Assembly (NCBI GenBank): GCA_015482705.2
Contig: JADMLA020000039.1
Coordinates: 80,778 to 144,777, forward strand
Direction: 5' to 3'
Length of the DNA stretch: 64,000 nt
From: Prosthecochloris sp.
Lineage (GTDB): Bacteria > Bacteroidota > Chlorobiia > Chlorobiales > Chlorobiaceae
Part shown: positions 34,092 through 43,352 of the stretch, piece after piece
Numbering within the stretch: position 1 is the first letter of the stretch
How the letters are laid out: each line of letters opens with the position of its first letter
The notes under the pieces: model-generated
What the model was told of the DNA's origin: nothing
The model's input: the letters and a program-made list of their open reading frames with translations, nothing else
The model's database searches: none
Position numbers and translations under genes: made by a program

Positions 34092-35069
34092 ATGGATATC
34101 GAAGAATTATTTACATCATTCAATAAAAAGAAAATAGCTGTAGTCGGCGATATTATGCTCGACAGGTATATTTTCGGTCATGTTTCACGAATTTCTCCCG
34201 AATATCCAGTCCCGGTCGTCGATGTCTCTCATGAAACGCTCCGACTGGGAGGTGCTGCCAATGTTGCCGTAAACATCCATACCATGGGAGCAAACACCGT
34301 TTTGCTTGGCATAATCGGTAACGACGAGAATGCAAGAACGTTGAAAACGCTCATGCAAAACCACGGGCTCTCATCAGAACATCTTTATCGTGATCCCGAA
34401 AGGCCGACAACATGTAAAACAAGAATTCTTTCCCAGAACCATCATATTGCCCGAGTCGATTATGAAAGCCGTGACGAAGCCACGGCAGCTGCAGAAGCGT
34501 TCATCGACCGGCATTTCAAGGCATCCATCGAGTCGTTCGATGCCATCGTGCTTCAGGATTACAACAAGGGAGCGCTCACCCCTTCTTTGATCAAGAAAAT
34601 CATAACGTTAGCATCTTCTCATTCCGTGCCGGTTTTCGTAGACCCCAAACTAAAGGGTTTTTTCAACTACAGTGGCTGCACTGTTTTCAAACCCAACCTT
34701 TCGGAAGTTGCATCTTCCCTTGGTATCGCGTTGAAGAATACCGACGATGACATCGAGCAGGCCTGCAGACAACTGATGACAAAGATACACTGCCAGCATC
34801 TTGTAGTAACCAGAAGCGAAAAAGGTTTAACGATATGCAATGACCGATTTACCCATATTCCCGCTGCATTACTCGATGTCGCTGATGTATCGGGTGCCGG
34901 TGATACCGTTATCGCCATCCTCTCACTGAGCTTCGCTGCCGGACTCGATATCGAAACGAGCGCCGAAATAGCGAATATCGCAGCGGGAACGGTTTGCCAG
35001 GAAGTAGGAGCGGTTCCCGTCAGTCCAGCGAAGCTCCTCAAGGCCTGTCATGAGTATTTCAAGTCATGA
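34092..35069 (+). CDS. hldE: D-glycero-beta-D-manno-heptose-7-phosphate kinase domain protein
   Basis: A 325-aa PfkB-family sugar kinase matching the N-terminal half of HldE (RfaE1). Motif 1 is LGGAANVAVNI and motif 2 is DVSGAGDTVIAILSL with the catalytic Asp. It phosphorylates heptose 7-phosphate at O1 in ADP-heptose synthesis for LPS. The C-terminal adenylyltransferase half of E. coli HldE is absent, so a separate enzyme is needed. Divergent from ffh. Confidence 0.9.
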   Translation: MDIEELFTSFNKKKIAVVGDIMLDRYIFGHVSRISPEYPVPVVDVSHETLRLGGAANVAVNIHTMGANTVLLGIIGNDENARTLKTLMQNHGLSSEHLYRDPERPTTCKTRILSQNHHIARVDYESRDEATAAAEAFIDRHFKASIESFDAIVLQDYNKGALTPSLIKKIITLASSHSVPVFVDPKLKGFFNYSGCTVFKPNLSEVASSLGIALKNTDDDIEQACRQLMTKIHCQHLVVTRSEKGLTICNDRFTHIPAALLDVADVSGAGDTVIAILSLSFAAGLDIETSAEIANIAAGTVCQEVGAVPVSPAKLLKACHEYFKS

Positions 35070-35166
35070 ATGAGCTCAAAAAAACGAAAACCCGGCCCTC
35101 GTACTTCTGTACGGATCAGTACCAAGTGTGAAACTGAAAAAGATTTCTACCGCAGACAGCGTTTTC

Positions 35167-35790
35167 TCAGCCCTCCCCAATAGAGATATACTCGTTGACC
35201 TCTTCAGGATATGGAGGATTATAAACCCTGTCACAAGCAAGATTCCTCAGGCCTTGCAACGTATAAAACGGCACTTCGAACATTGCTGTATTGCTCATTG
35301 GCGGAGGTATATCATTGCCTGGATCGACATACATGATGAACGATATTCGAACGACATCATTTTCCTTTGGCTCGAAAACCCAACGACCATAAGTCTCTCT
35401 GATCCTGTAATTTCCAGGCCTTGCCGGTATATAATCAGGATCTGACTTCATCGTTACCGCAATGCCGTTATCCCCTTCCGTATCAAGACCCGTGCGGACA
35501 ACCATTTCCCGTTTCGGAAAGGGCCATGGCGTATTGATAGCCTGATAAATAACATATTCGAGATTCTCCCCCTTTTCAAGTACCTCTATACTTGAAAGCT
35601 GATGAATCCACCGTATATAATTTTCTGTATCATGAAAAAGGCTTATGAGCCTCCTCAACGATACAGGAAATTCCACCACGCCCTTGAAACCAAGGATATG
35701 AGAGTCCCTTATCTTGGCCGAATACACAAAAATATCCTTGTGCTCAATCCGAAACTCCCAGTCACTCTCCCTTGCCCCCTCAATATCCAT
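35167..35790 (-). CDS. START-domain (SRPBCC) lipid-binding-like protein 1
   Basis: A 207-aa protein with a START/Bet v1-like fold: N-terminal FRIEHKDIFVYSAKI, central TPWPFPKREMVVR and C-terminal PGNYRIRETYGRWVFEP. No signal peptide. START domains bind lipids or hydrophobic ligands. A paralogue lies just upstream on the same strand, so the two arose by tandem duplication. Confidence 0.85.
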   Translation of the reverse strand: MDIEGARESDWEFRIEHKDIFVYSAKIRDSHILGFKGVVEFPVSLRRLISLFHDTENYIRWIHQLSSIEVLEKGENLEYVIYQAINTPWPFPKREMVVRTGLDTEGDNGIAVTMKSDPDYIPARPGNYRIRETYGRWVFEPKENDVVRISFIMYVDPGNDIPPPMSNTAMFEVPFYTLQGLRNLACDRVYNPPYPEEVNEYISIGEG

Positions 35791-35863
35791 GGCACTTCAA
35801 ATCTTGTAAAATTGACAAACCTTTTCTCCAAACACGAACACTGTTGAATAGCATAATAAAAAC

Positions 35864-36526
35864 CTATTCAACAATAAAATCTTTATAGTTTTGATCGATA
35901 TCTTCCGGAGAATTCACAAACGGTGCATCAATCGGTGTTTTGTACTTTTCGCGCTTGACCATTTCACGCATATTGTTCAAGGTATTGTACGGTGTATCGA
36001 TCACGGCTATATTCGCCAGCCAGGATGGTATTTCTCCTCCGGGTTCAATGTGCAGCCGAAAAACAACCCTGCACCGGTTTTCCGAAATCGGCATAATGTT
36101 CCAGGCCCCTTCAAGCTGACGAACTCGAACATAATTTGCGTGCTCCGGAAGAATATCCGGCTCGGCTGTCATTTTAATAAAAATTTCGGATGTCTCGGCA
36201 TCCTTGTACCCACGTGAATGACTGATGATTTCACGATCGGATATCGGCCATGGAGCCGTGACCTTCTGGTAGACGATTCTCCCCTGATTGTCGGGTAGTT
36301 CCTCGAGAATCTTCATCTCATCGGTCTTCCACACCCACTCTGTAGCCGCATCGACATCATAGAGTAGATGCAACACACTGTGCTGTGGCACATCCATCGT
36401 AGCAATACCGACAAAAGAAAGAAAATCGGATGTAGGCACAGGGCATGTATAGATTTTCAACCAGTCTTTCTGCAAACGCAATGAACAGGTATTGCTCTGG
36501 ATTTTCTCAAGTAAAGACATAGGCAA
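35864..36526 (-). CDS. START-domain (SRPBCC) lipid-binding-like protein 2
   Basis: A 220-aa paralogue of the preceding protein, sharing the order of motifs (LKIYTCPVP, TAPWPISDREII, YVRVRQLEGAWNI, IPSWLANIAVIDTPYNTL). Both share TPYNTL/FYTLQGL at the same place. Ligand unknown; possible ties to photosynthetic-membrane lipids are only conjecture. 73 nt before paralogue 1, and 52 nt after the Ctp protease. Confidence 0.85.
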   Translation of the reverse strand: MPMSLLEKIQSNTCSLRLQKDWLKIYTCPVPTSDFLSFVGIATMDVPQHSVLHLLYDVDAATEWVWKTDEMKILEELPDNQGRIVYQKVTAPWPISDREIISHSRGYKDAETSEIFIKMTAEPDILPEHANYVRVRQLEGAWNIMPISENRCRVVFRLHIEPGGEIPSWLANIAVIDTPYNTLNNMREMVKREKYKTPIDAPFVNSPEDIDQNYKDFIVE

Positions 36527-36578
36527 AAGTTTTTGATTTATCTCAAACGTATACCTGATAATTTACTGACAATCCTTC

Positions 36579-38213
36579 TTATGCAGCGTCACGACGAATA
36601 TAGTCATGGGCAAAATGAAGCATTTTGTCCGACTCTTCTGCAAGAACCCTGATCTGAGCATCGATCCCGAACAGCTGTCGGGCAATTCGTGATTTTATCG
36701 CACTGAGAATGCTCTCTTTCTCATCACCGAAAAGTTTTTCGTCAAAGTCGATCTCTTTTTCTTCACAAATTGTTCGAAGGTATTTTTCAGCACGTTCATC
36801 CTCTGAGTAGGTATCGATGAAACCGTCGATGTCTTCATCAAAACCCCGCACAGAGCTTGATGGATCATCGATAATTTTCAATGCCGCCTCGTCCAAAACC
36901 CCCATGGTCAGTAGTGTGCTGTAAAATTCATTTATTGAAGGCTCTACTATCCAGAAGTCTGGCACGATCCCCCCCGAAGACTCGAACAACTCCTGAGAAG
37001 GCCTGAAAACAGTTATGCCGTCAATATCACTATCAATCTCTAAACTTCCCATCCCACTAAAGAGTTTCTCCCCCTCCCTGTTTTCGTGGCTTTCGAGGTA
37101 ATATTGCTCCCGGCCTTCACTTCCAGGGCTGAAGTCGCGCTGTATCCTTCTGCCGGAAGGCGTAAAATACCGTGCAATTGTCAAACGTACAGCAGAACCA
37201 TCATCAAGGTCGAACTGTCGTTGAACCAAGCCTTTGCCAAAAGTCAGCTCGCCGACGATGACAGCTCTTTCGTTATCCTGAAGAGCACCTGCAAGGATTT
37301 CTGCAGCAGATGCACTACCTCTATCCGCAAGAACCACAACTTCACGCCCCTCGAAGAGCCCTCCCGAAGTTGCTGTGTAACGCATTTCATCAGGCCCTCC
37401 GTTGCGGCTTTTCGTATAGACTATCAGTTGTCCTTCTCCGAGAAATTCATCGGCGACCTCGACTGCCTGGTCAAGATAGCCACCAGGATTTCCCCGCACA
37501 TCGATAATGAGTTTTTGCATACCCTGCTCAAGCAGTTTTTTCATTGCAACCCTGAATTCATGAGCTGTGGTTGCCACAAATCTGCTCATCCGTATATATC
37601 CAGTGAAATCGTCGAGCATAAAAAATGCATCGACACTGTACGTCGGAATCTTGTCACGCACAATGTCTACCGTGAAGTTTCGAGAGGTATAAGGCCTGTA
37701 AATTGTGAGCGTTACAACCGAACCTTTTTTCCCCCGCAGTCTGTCGAACACATCAGTTGGAGAAAGGCCTATCGCAGAAAGCGTATCGATAGCGACTATC
37801 CTGTCACCCGCTTTTATTCCTGCAGTTTCACTAGGACCACCTGCAAGCGGGGTGACAACGAGGAGAGTGTCGTGCACAATATCAAACTCGATACCTATCC
37901 CCTCGAAGTTACCTTGAAACTCTGAATTTGAAACTCTGACCTGGTCAGCCTTCAAGTATGTCGTATGCGGATCAAGGGCTTGCGTCATCCCCTCAATCCC
38001 TGAGTCAACCAAATCCCCACTATCGACCTCGTCTACATAAAGTGCGGAAATTATGCTGAAAACTTCATGAATTTTTTTCTGCTGCTGATTGAAAATAGCA
38101 CCAGAGGAACCTCCATGATGCCTTTGGCTGAACTGGACACCGAAAAAACCACCGACCAGAACACAGAAAAACAGTATTGCTATTATCAATATCACCTGTA
38201 AAACACGGGGCAT
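36579..38213 (-). CDS. Carboxyl-terminal processing protease (S41, PDZ)
   Basis: A 544-aa periplasmic protease. A membrane anchor (5-28) is followed by a PDZ domain (about 95-185), then the S41 core with GNPGGYLDQAVEVAD, the Ser motif GSASAAE (299-305) and the general-base Lys in TFGKG (327). A C-terminal region of about 150 residues follows. It trims proteins at the C-terminus for envelope quality control. First gene of the cluster with the START pair. Confidence 0.92.
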   Translation of the reverse strand: MPRVLQVILIIAILFFCVLVGGFFGVQFSQRHHGGSSGAIFNQQQKKIHEVFSIISALYVDEVDSGDLVDSGIEGMTQALDPHTTYLKADQVRVSNSEFQGNFEGIGIEFDIVHDTLLVVTPLAGGPSETAGIKAGDRIVAIDTLSAIGLSPTDVFDRLRGKKGSVVTLTIYRPYTSRNFTVDIVRDKIPTYSVDAFFMLDDFTGYIRMSRFVATTAHEFRVAMKKLLEQGMQKLIIDVRGNPGGYLDQAVEVADEFLGEGQLIVYTKSRNGGPDEMRYTATSGGLFEGREVVVLADRGSASAAEILAGALQDNERAVIVGELTFGKGLVQRQFDLDDGSAVRLTIARYFTPSGRRIQRDFSPGSEGREQYYLESHENREGEKLFSGMGSLEIDSDIDGITVFRPSQELFESSGGIVPDFWIVEPSINEFYSTLLTMGVLDEAALKIIDDPSSSVRGFDEDIDGFIDTYSEDERAEKYLRTICEEKEIDFDEKLFGDEKESILSAIKSRIARQLFGIDAQIRVLAEESDKMLHFAHDYIRRDAA

Positions 38214-38269
38214 AATAACTTGTTATATCAGTCTATTGTGAAGAGAAAAGAAGCAGGCAACCTCATCCT

Positions 38270-38700
38270 TCATTATTTTACCTATCGACAAGGAAAAACC
38301 CAAAAAAAGAACATCAAACTCACCAGAACACCCCCCACCACTGCATAGCAATCCCTTTTTCAGAAATAATCGACTACAATAAAACCAAAAAAAACAAACA
38401 TCAGAGACAAAAATAAAAAAACAATATTCAAAAAAAATCACAACAATAACCAACACAAAAAAAACACAATACAGAAAACAAAAAGTAAATAAATTACACC
38501 AATTGAATAATGAATAAAAAAACATCATAACAACACAAATATTTCTATAAATAAAATACTCTTATTACTTTTAATACAAGTAATTATAATTTTTTACCGC
38601 AAAACAATTTAATCATATTAAAAATCACTAAAACATGAAAAAAAGAAAAAAAATAAACAATAATAACAACACATTCATTCTATCAATGATACTAATTATA
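38270..38700. other. A-rich, G-poor low-complexity island
   Basis: My count over 38401-38700 gives about 18% G+C, far below the flanks. The plus strand is mostly A with C and hardly any G, so there is strong strand asymmetry. It fills the gap 38214-38634 and runs into the first 20 codons of the DUF192 gene. No hairpin, tandem repeat or promoter stands out. Confidence 0.8.
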
Positions 38701-39132
38701 TGGTCTCAAATATTTTTTTTTAACGACCTATATCCTCAAGATGCAGAAAAATTAAAACCATCGATTATAATCAAGGGAAGCAAAATTACCGTTGAGGTTG
38801 CGGACACAGAAAAAACCAGAAAAAAAGGAATGATGTGGCGACATCAACTCGGAAAAAACGAAGGAATGCTGTTCATCTATAACGATAGTGCAACACGGTA
38901 TTTTTGGATGAAAAACACTTTTCTTGCACTCGACATGGCATTTATCGACAGCAATATGGTTATTCGAACCATCCACACCGCTAACACTTTGAATGATTCA
39001 ACCATGTTTTACAGTTCTTATGTACCCGTAAAATATGTTCTCGAGGTTAACAGTGGCTGGTTTGAAGAGCATGGCGTCAGTTTGGGTGACACTGTTCTAT
39101 TCGACAGAAGTATTATCCCAAAGAGTAAATGA
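38635..39132 (+). CDS. DUF192-family exported protein
   Basis: A 165-aa protein: Lys/Asn-rich N-terminus, one signal/anchor segment (about 14-32), then the DUF192 domain with TRKKGMMWR, GMLFIY and FWMKNTFLALDMAFID, and the C-terminal VLEVNSGWFEEHGVSLGD. DUF192 proteins are small exported proteins of unknown role. Its beginning lies in the A-rich island; from about codon 40 the composition returns to normal. The stop is 4 nt from that of the convergent RidA gene. Confidence 0.85.
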   Translation: MKKRKKINNNNNTFILSMILIIWSQIFFFNDLYPQDAEKLKPSIIIKGSKITVEVADTEKTRKKGMMWRHQLGKNEGMLFIYNDSATRYFWMKNTFLALDMAFIDSNMVIRTIHTANTLNDSTMFYSSYVPVKYVLEVNSGWFEEHGVSLGDTVLFDRSIIPKSK

Positions 39133-39136
39133 AGCG

Positions 39137-39607
39137 TCAAGAAGAACAACCAACGACAAGCTCGAGCTCGAGACTGGCATCAAGAGGAAGCTCGGAAACA
39201 CCGATAGCACTACGAGTATGCTTTCCGTTTGCACCGAAAGCTTCGTACAATACTGCAGATGCACCGTTCGCCACAATATGTTGATTAGTGAAAAATGACT
39301 CACTTGCCACAAACACGGACAGTTTCAGGATCTTTTCAACGTTATCGAGGTCATGCACAACGCTTTTCACAGCAGCAAGAGCATTGAGCGCTGCTACACG
39401 AGCTGCAATTGCAGCCTGAGCCTGATTGATCTCATTGACCTTCCCCCTGCCACCCTGCTCGATCAGAACACCGCCAACAAAAGGAAGTTGCCCTGAAGTG
39501 AAGACAAGGTTATCGAATCGCAAAGCCGGCACATAAATGCCTGCCGGATTGGCTATATCAGGCAATGCCAGTCCTGCCTTACGAAGTCTTTCTTCGGTTT
39601 CTGACAT
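39137..39607 (-). CDS. RidA-family protein
   Basis: A 156-aa YjgF/YER057c/UK114 protein. It has the TSGQLPFVGG and ARVAALNALAAVKSVV core and TRSAIGVSELPLDASLELELV at the end with the Arg used by deaminating RidA members. RidA removes reactive enamine/imine intermediates. The start at 39607 is chosen over an upstream ATG which adds 15 atypical residues. Confidence 0.9.
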   Translation of the reverse strand: MSETEERLRKAGLALPDIANPAGIYVPALRFDNLVFTSGQLPFVGGVLIEQGGRGKVNEINQAQAAIAARVAALNALAAVKSVVHDLDNVEKILKLSVFVASESFFTNQHIVANGASAVLYEAFGANGKHTRSAIGVSELPLDASLELELVVGCSS

Positions 39608-39725
39608 GATGTACAGTATTTTATGAACTTTTCTTCCATTAATGTAATGCATTTTGGAAGGCTTTTTATAATAAGCGAAAAATCATTATTGTGAGAACGT
39701 AATACATGAAACAGAATAACCGGGT

Positions 39726-40358
39726 ATGACAAAACGAACTCTTCCCCGGCTTTACATGGTAAGCAACAGCCTTGAGCGTCCTTACCCAGCAAAAGAGCTT
39801 CCAGAACTTGTCCGACAGCTGACAGCACAGCTACCGGTTATCGTTCAACTCAGAGAAAAACACCTGGATGCGAGAACGCTTTATGAGTTGACCCTGTACC
39901 TGCAAAGTCTCATGCACGACAGTGATTCCCTGCTTTTCCTTAATGAACGACTCGACATAACCCTTGCAGCAGGTGCTGACGGAACGCATTTCCCCGAAAA
40001 GAGCTGCCCCATCGAAAAGATCCGTACCGTTGCTCCTGGTATGCTTTTAGGCAAAAGCACCCACTCCTTGCAAAGCGCCCTTTCTGCAGAAGAAGAAGGG
40101 GCCGATTATCTCATTTTCGGTCCGATATTCGACACTCCCCTGAAAAGACGGTACGGTTCTCCCATGGGACTCGAAAAACTCGAAAAAGTATCTCGAAACG
40201 TCTCAATTCCGGTTTTCGCTATCGGAGGTATCACCCCGGAAAACACCCGGCAATGTATGGATCATGGCGCTTACGGGATTGCCGCCCTGTCGATTTTTCA
40301 TGTCACGACAAACCTTGCCGTCACGCTCGAAAACTTTAAAAATGCACTTGACCAGTAA
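39726..40358 (+). CDS. ThiE-like / TenI-like protein
   Basis: A 210-aa TIM-barrel paralogue of thiamine-phosphate synthase: IVQLREK, LNERLDITLAAGADGTH, LGKSTHS, GPIFDTP and FAIGGITPEN. The canonical VHLGQxD is replaced by THFPEKS, so the phosphate site is changed and it may be a TenI-type thiazole tautomerase. It begins the thiE-like/thiE/thiD run, with no gap to the next gene. No TPP riboswitch is seen upstream. Confidence 0.85.
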   Translation: MTKRTLPRLYMVSNSLERPYPAKELPELVRQLTAQLPVIVQLREKHLDARTLYELTLYLQSLMHDSDSLLFLNERLDITLAAGADGTHFPEKSCPIEKIRTVAPGMLLGKSTHSLQSALSAEEEGADYLIFGPIFDTPLKRRYGSPMGLEKLEKVSRNVSIPVFAIGGITPENTRQCMDHGAYGIAALSIFHVTTNLAVTLENFKNALDQ

Positions 40359-40982
40359 ATGCAGATAAAACGCCCTATCCTTTGCTATATAACAGCAGAC
40401 AACCTATGCCCGGTAGAACAATCGGAAAAAGCGCTTGAAGGCGGTGCACGCATGATTCAGCTCCGCAATAAAGGTGCATCTGGATCGGATCTTTATGACT
40501 GGGCGGTACGCATACGAAAACTTTGCCGTATCCATGAAGCCATATTCATTGTCAACGACCGGCTCGACGTTGCTCTTACCGCCAATGCCGATGGTGTTCA
40601 TCTCGGTCAGCGAGACCTTCCCGCCCATCTTGCCAGAACACTTCTTGGTAAAGAAAAAATCCTTGGAATATCGGTATCCTCTCTCGCAGAGGCCGAAATA
40701 GCAGTCCGGGCAGGATGCGACTATGTAGGATTAGGGCACATCTATCCGACTTTCTCGAAACAAAAAACCGGTCGGCCTCTTGGGACAGCCTGCATAACCG
40801 AGGTGTCACAAAACCTTTCAGTCCCGGTCATAGCCATCGGGGGCATCACAGCGTCAAATGCCGGTGATGTAATCAGGGCTGGAGCGACAGGAATAGCGGT
40901 CATCTCCACTGTGGCGGAAGCGCCAGATCCCAGAAAAGCGACTTCGGATCTCATTCAAAACATGCGGTCATGCCTCCAATAA
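40359..40982 (+). CDS. thiE: Thiamine-phosphate synthase
   Basis: A 207-aa ThiE with all usual motifs: MIQLRNKGA, VNDRLDVALTANADGVHLGQRDLP, LGISVSS, GLGHIYPTFSKQ and IAIGGITASN. It joins HMP-pyrophosphate and thiazole phosphate. Its stop overlaps the thiD start by 13 nt, so translation is coupled. Confidence 0.95.
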   Translation: MQIKRPILCYITADNLCPVEQSEKALEGGARMIQLRNKGASGSDLYDWAVRIRKLCRIHEAIFIVNDRLDVALTANADGVHLGQRDLPAHLARTLLGKEKILGISVSSLAEAEIAVRAGCDYVGLGHIYPTFSKQKTGRPLGTACITEVSQNLSVPVIAIGGITASNAGDVIRAGATGIAVISTVAEAPDPRKATSDLIQNMRSCLQ

Positions 40983-41827
40983 CAATGACAAACTATACCA
41001 CAGTCCTATCCATAGCGGGTTCCGACGGCAGTGGTGGAGCAGGGATACAGGCGGATCTTAAAACTTTTGCCGCTCTTGGCTGCTATGGTCTAAGTGTTAT
41101 AACCGATGTCACCGCACAAAATACATGTGGTGTATTTGACTCGTTAGCACTTCCCTCATCTTTCGTGAAAGAACAGATCGAGGTACTCATTGATGACATA
41201 ACGATAGATGCAATCAAAATTGGCATGATTTCTTCAGCCGCTACGGTCCGAACCGTTGCCGACACGCTTCGGAACCTTCCTTCGACACCAGTCATTCTCG
41301 ATACGGTACTGAAATCTTCTGACGGAACCGGACTTGTTTCTGAAGAAGCGAAAAACACGATGATCGAAGAGCTTTTTCCTTTGGCAACACTTGTCACGCC
41401 TAATCTTGGCGAAGCCGCAAGGCTATCCGGCACAGGAAGTATCCCAACGACAAAAAGCGATATCGAAAAAACAGCTGAAATGTTGAAGAACAAAGGAACT
41501 TCCGCAGTTCTTGTAAAAGGAGGACATATGACCGGTAAGCACTGTAATGACTATTTACTGACGGCAAAAGGAGGTGAATGGTTCTCTTCACCCAAGATAT
41601 CGTCAATAAACAACCATGGCACCGGCTGCACCCTCTCTTCGGCTATAGCAGCATATTCAGCAAAAGGCTTTGGCCTTGCCGAAGCTGTAAAAAAGGGAAA
41701 GCAGTTTACCCAGGAAGCTTTGCAAGCCGGGGCCAGCTTTTTCCTGGGTAACGGCGCAGGACCTCTTCACCACCTTTATCGCTGTTGGGAGAATCCTTCA
41801 CCTCGCGGTATACGCCCAATCGAATAG
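40970..41827 (+). CDS. thiD: Hydroxymethylpyrimidine (phosphate) kinase
   Basis: A 285-aa ribokinase-fold ThiD: SIAGSDGSGGAGIQADLKTFAA, VTPNLGEAARL, VLVKGGH and NHGTGCTLSSAIAAYSAKG with the catalytic Cys. It makes HMP-PP for ThiE. The C-terminal 20 residues lie in the 52-nt overlap with the ugd tail. A second start at 40985 (MTNYTT) is possible. Confidence 0.94.
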   Translation: MPPITMTNYTTVLSIAGSDGSGGAGIQADLKTFAALGCYGLSVITDVTAQNTCGVFDSLALPSSFVKEQIEVLIDDITIDAIKIGMISSAATVRTVADTLRNLPSTPVILDTVLKSSDGTGLVSEEAKNTMIEELFPLATLVTPNLGEAARLSGTGSIPTTKSDIEKTAEMLKNKGTSAVLVKGGHMTGKHCNDYLLTAKGGEWFSSPKISSINNHGTGCTLSSAIAAYSAKGFGLAEAVKKGKQFTQEALQAGASFFLGNGAGPLHHLYRCWENPSPRGIRPIE

Positions 41828-43128
41828 TAGGTAATCCCGAGCTGTTCCATCAAATCAGGATTGTAAATATTCCTTCCGTCAAAAATCACCGGATTGGTCA
41901 ACTCCTGTTTGATAACCTCGAAATCCGGGCTCCGGAACACCCTCCACTCGGTGACCACTGCAAGGGCATCTGCACCCTTCAGAGCATCTTCCAACGTTTC
42001 AACCAACTTCAGGTCGGCACGCTCTCCGTAAATCCTCTGCGCCTCATCCATTGCAACCGGATCATATGCCCGAACCGACGCACCGGCCGCCCAGAGCTCT
42101 TCAAGAACTCTACGGCTTGGAGCTTCACGCATGTCATCGGTGTTCGGTTTGAACGCCAGCCCCCACAAAGCTATGGTCTTACCTTCCAACTCACTCCCGA
42201 AATGGCCTTTCATCTTTTCTACCAGCGAAACTTTCTGATCATTGTTGACAGCTTCTACCGCCTGCAGTATTCTGGCATCATAGCCGTATTTCACCGCTGT
42301 TTTTTCCAGCGCCTGTACATCTTTCGGGAAACAGGAGCCACCGTAACCGACACCGGGATATATAAATGAAAACCCAATCCTTGAATCAGATCCAATGCCG
42401 TGACGAACCGCTTCGACATCAGCTCCGACACGTTCGGCAATATTCGCGATTTCATTCATGAAGCTGATTTTCGTCGCCAGCATTGCATTAGCAGCATACT
42501 TCGTAAGCTCTGCCGAACGCACGTCCATAGCGATAAACCTCTCGTGACTTCGATTGAACGGTGCATAGAGACTGCGCAACAACTCTTTTGTTCGCGGATT
42601 ATCCACACCGACGATAATTCGCTCGGGTTTCATGAAATCACTTATGGCATCGCCTTCTTTGAGAAACTCTGGGTTCGAAACAACATCATAATCGATCGAA
42701 ACACCCCGTTCTTCCATCGCTGATCTCACCTGCTCACTGACCAAATCGGCCGTTCCTACCGGTACTGTCGATTTATCGACAATGATTCGGTAGTCTTCCA
42801 TATTGCTGCCGATGGTTTTGGCAACACTGAGTACATGACGAAGATCGGCCGAGCCATCTTCGTCGGGCGGAGTCCCCACGGCGATAAACTGAAACAGCCC
42901 GAAAGCAACACCTTCAGCCGGATCGGAAGTGAACCGCAGACGACCTTCCCGTGCATTGTCAACCACCATATCCTCAAGACCAGGCTCGTATATCGGTATT
43001 TCACCCTGTTTCAAACGACTGATTTTTTCTTCGTCGATATCGACGCACAACACATCGTTACCAACTTCTGCAAAACATGCGCCGGTCACCAATCCAACGT
43101 AGCCCGATCCGAATATGGTTATCTTCAT
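41776..43128 (-). CDS. ugd: UDP-glucose 6-dehydrogenase
   Basis: A 450-aa UDP-glucose/GDP-mannose dehydrogenase. It has the Rossmann GSGYVGLVTG (8-17), STVPVG, the catalytic Cys in GYGGSCFPKD and the C-terminal UDP-binding domain with LWGLAFKPNTDDMREAPS. It makes UDP-glucuronate for surface polysaccharide. Its last 17 codons overlap the 3' end of thiD on the other strand; both ends match the expected length of their families. Confidence 0.96.
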   Translation of the reverse strand: MKITIFGSGYVGLVTGACFAEVGNDVLCVDIDEEKISRLKQGEIPIYEPGLEDMVVDNAREGRLRFTSDPAEGVAFGLFQFIAVGTPPDEDGSADLRHVLSVAKTIGSNMEDYRIIVDKSTVPVGTADLVSEQVRSAMEERGVSIDYDVVSNPEFLKEGDAISDFMKPERIIVGVDNPRTKELLRSLYAPFNRSHERFIAMDVRSAELTKYAANAMLATKISFMNEIANIAERVGADVEAVRHGIGSDSRIGFSFIYPGVGYGGSCFPKDVQALEKTAVKYGYDARILQAVEAVNNDQKVSLVEKMKGHFGSELEGKTIALWGLAFKPNTDDMREAPSRRVLEELWAAGASVRAYDPVAMDEAQRIYGERADLKLVETLEDALKGADALAVVTEWRVFRSPDFEVIKQELTNPVIFDGRNIYNPDLMEQLGITYYSIGRIPRGEGFSQQR

Positions 43129-43352
43129 AGTTTACAAGTAGTGATTAGTTAAACGGAAACAGCTGATAGACAAAGATAATCTTTTCCAGTGATCGATCTA
43201 TCGCCAATTTTCCAAGTCCATTTTCTCTACAACATGTTTACAACGTGACCCTGGTAAACTACCAGTGCCGGCACATTATATAAAAAATTATAAGAAAAAC
43301 GGTACTTTCATTGTATAGGGTTACAACAAAAAAGTCATAATAATACAAGAGG

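Noticed and set aside
38223..38528. 101-codon minus-strand frame, Phe/Cys/Val-rich
   Set aside because: It is simply the reverse of the A-rich island; composition explains the lack of stops and no protein-like pattern is seen.
39653..39725. TPP riboswitch before the thiamine genes
   Set aside because: The upstream gap is only about 120 nt to the RidA start and lacks the conserved CTGAGA and ACCTGA elements.
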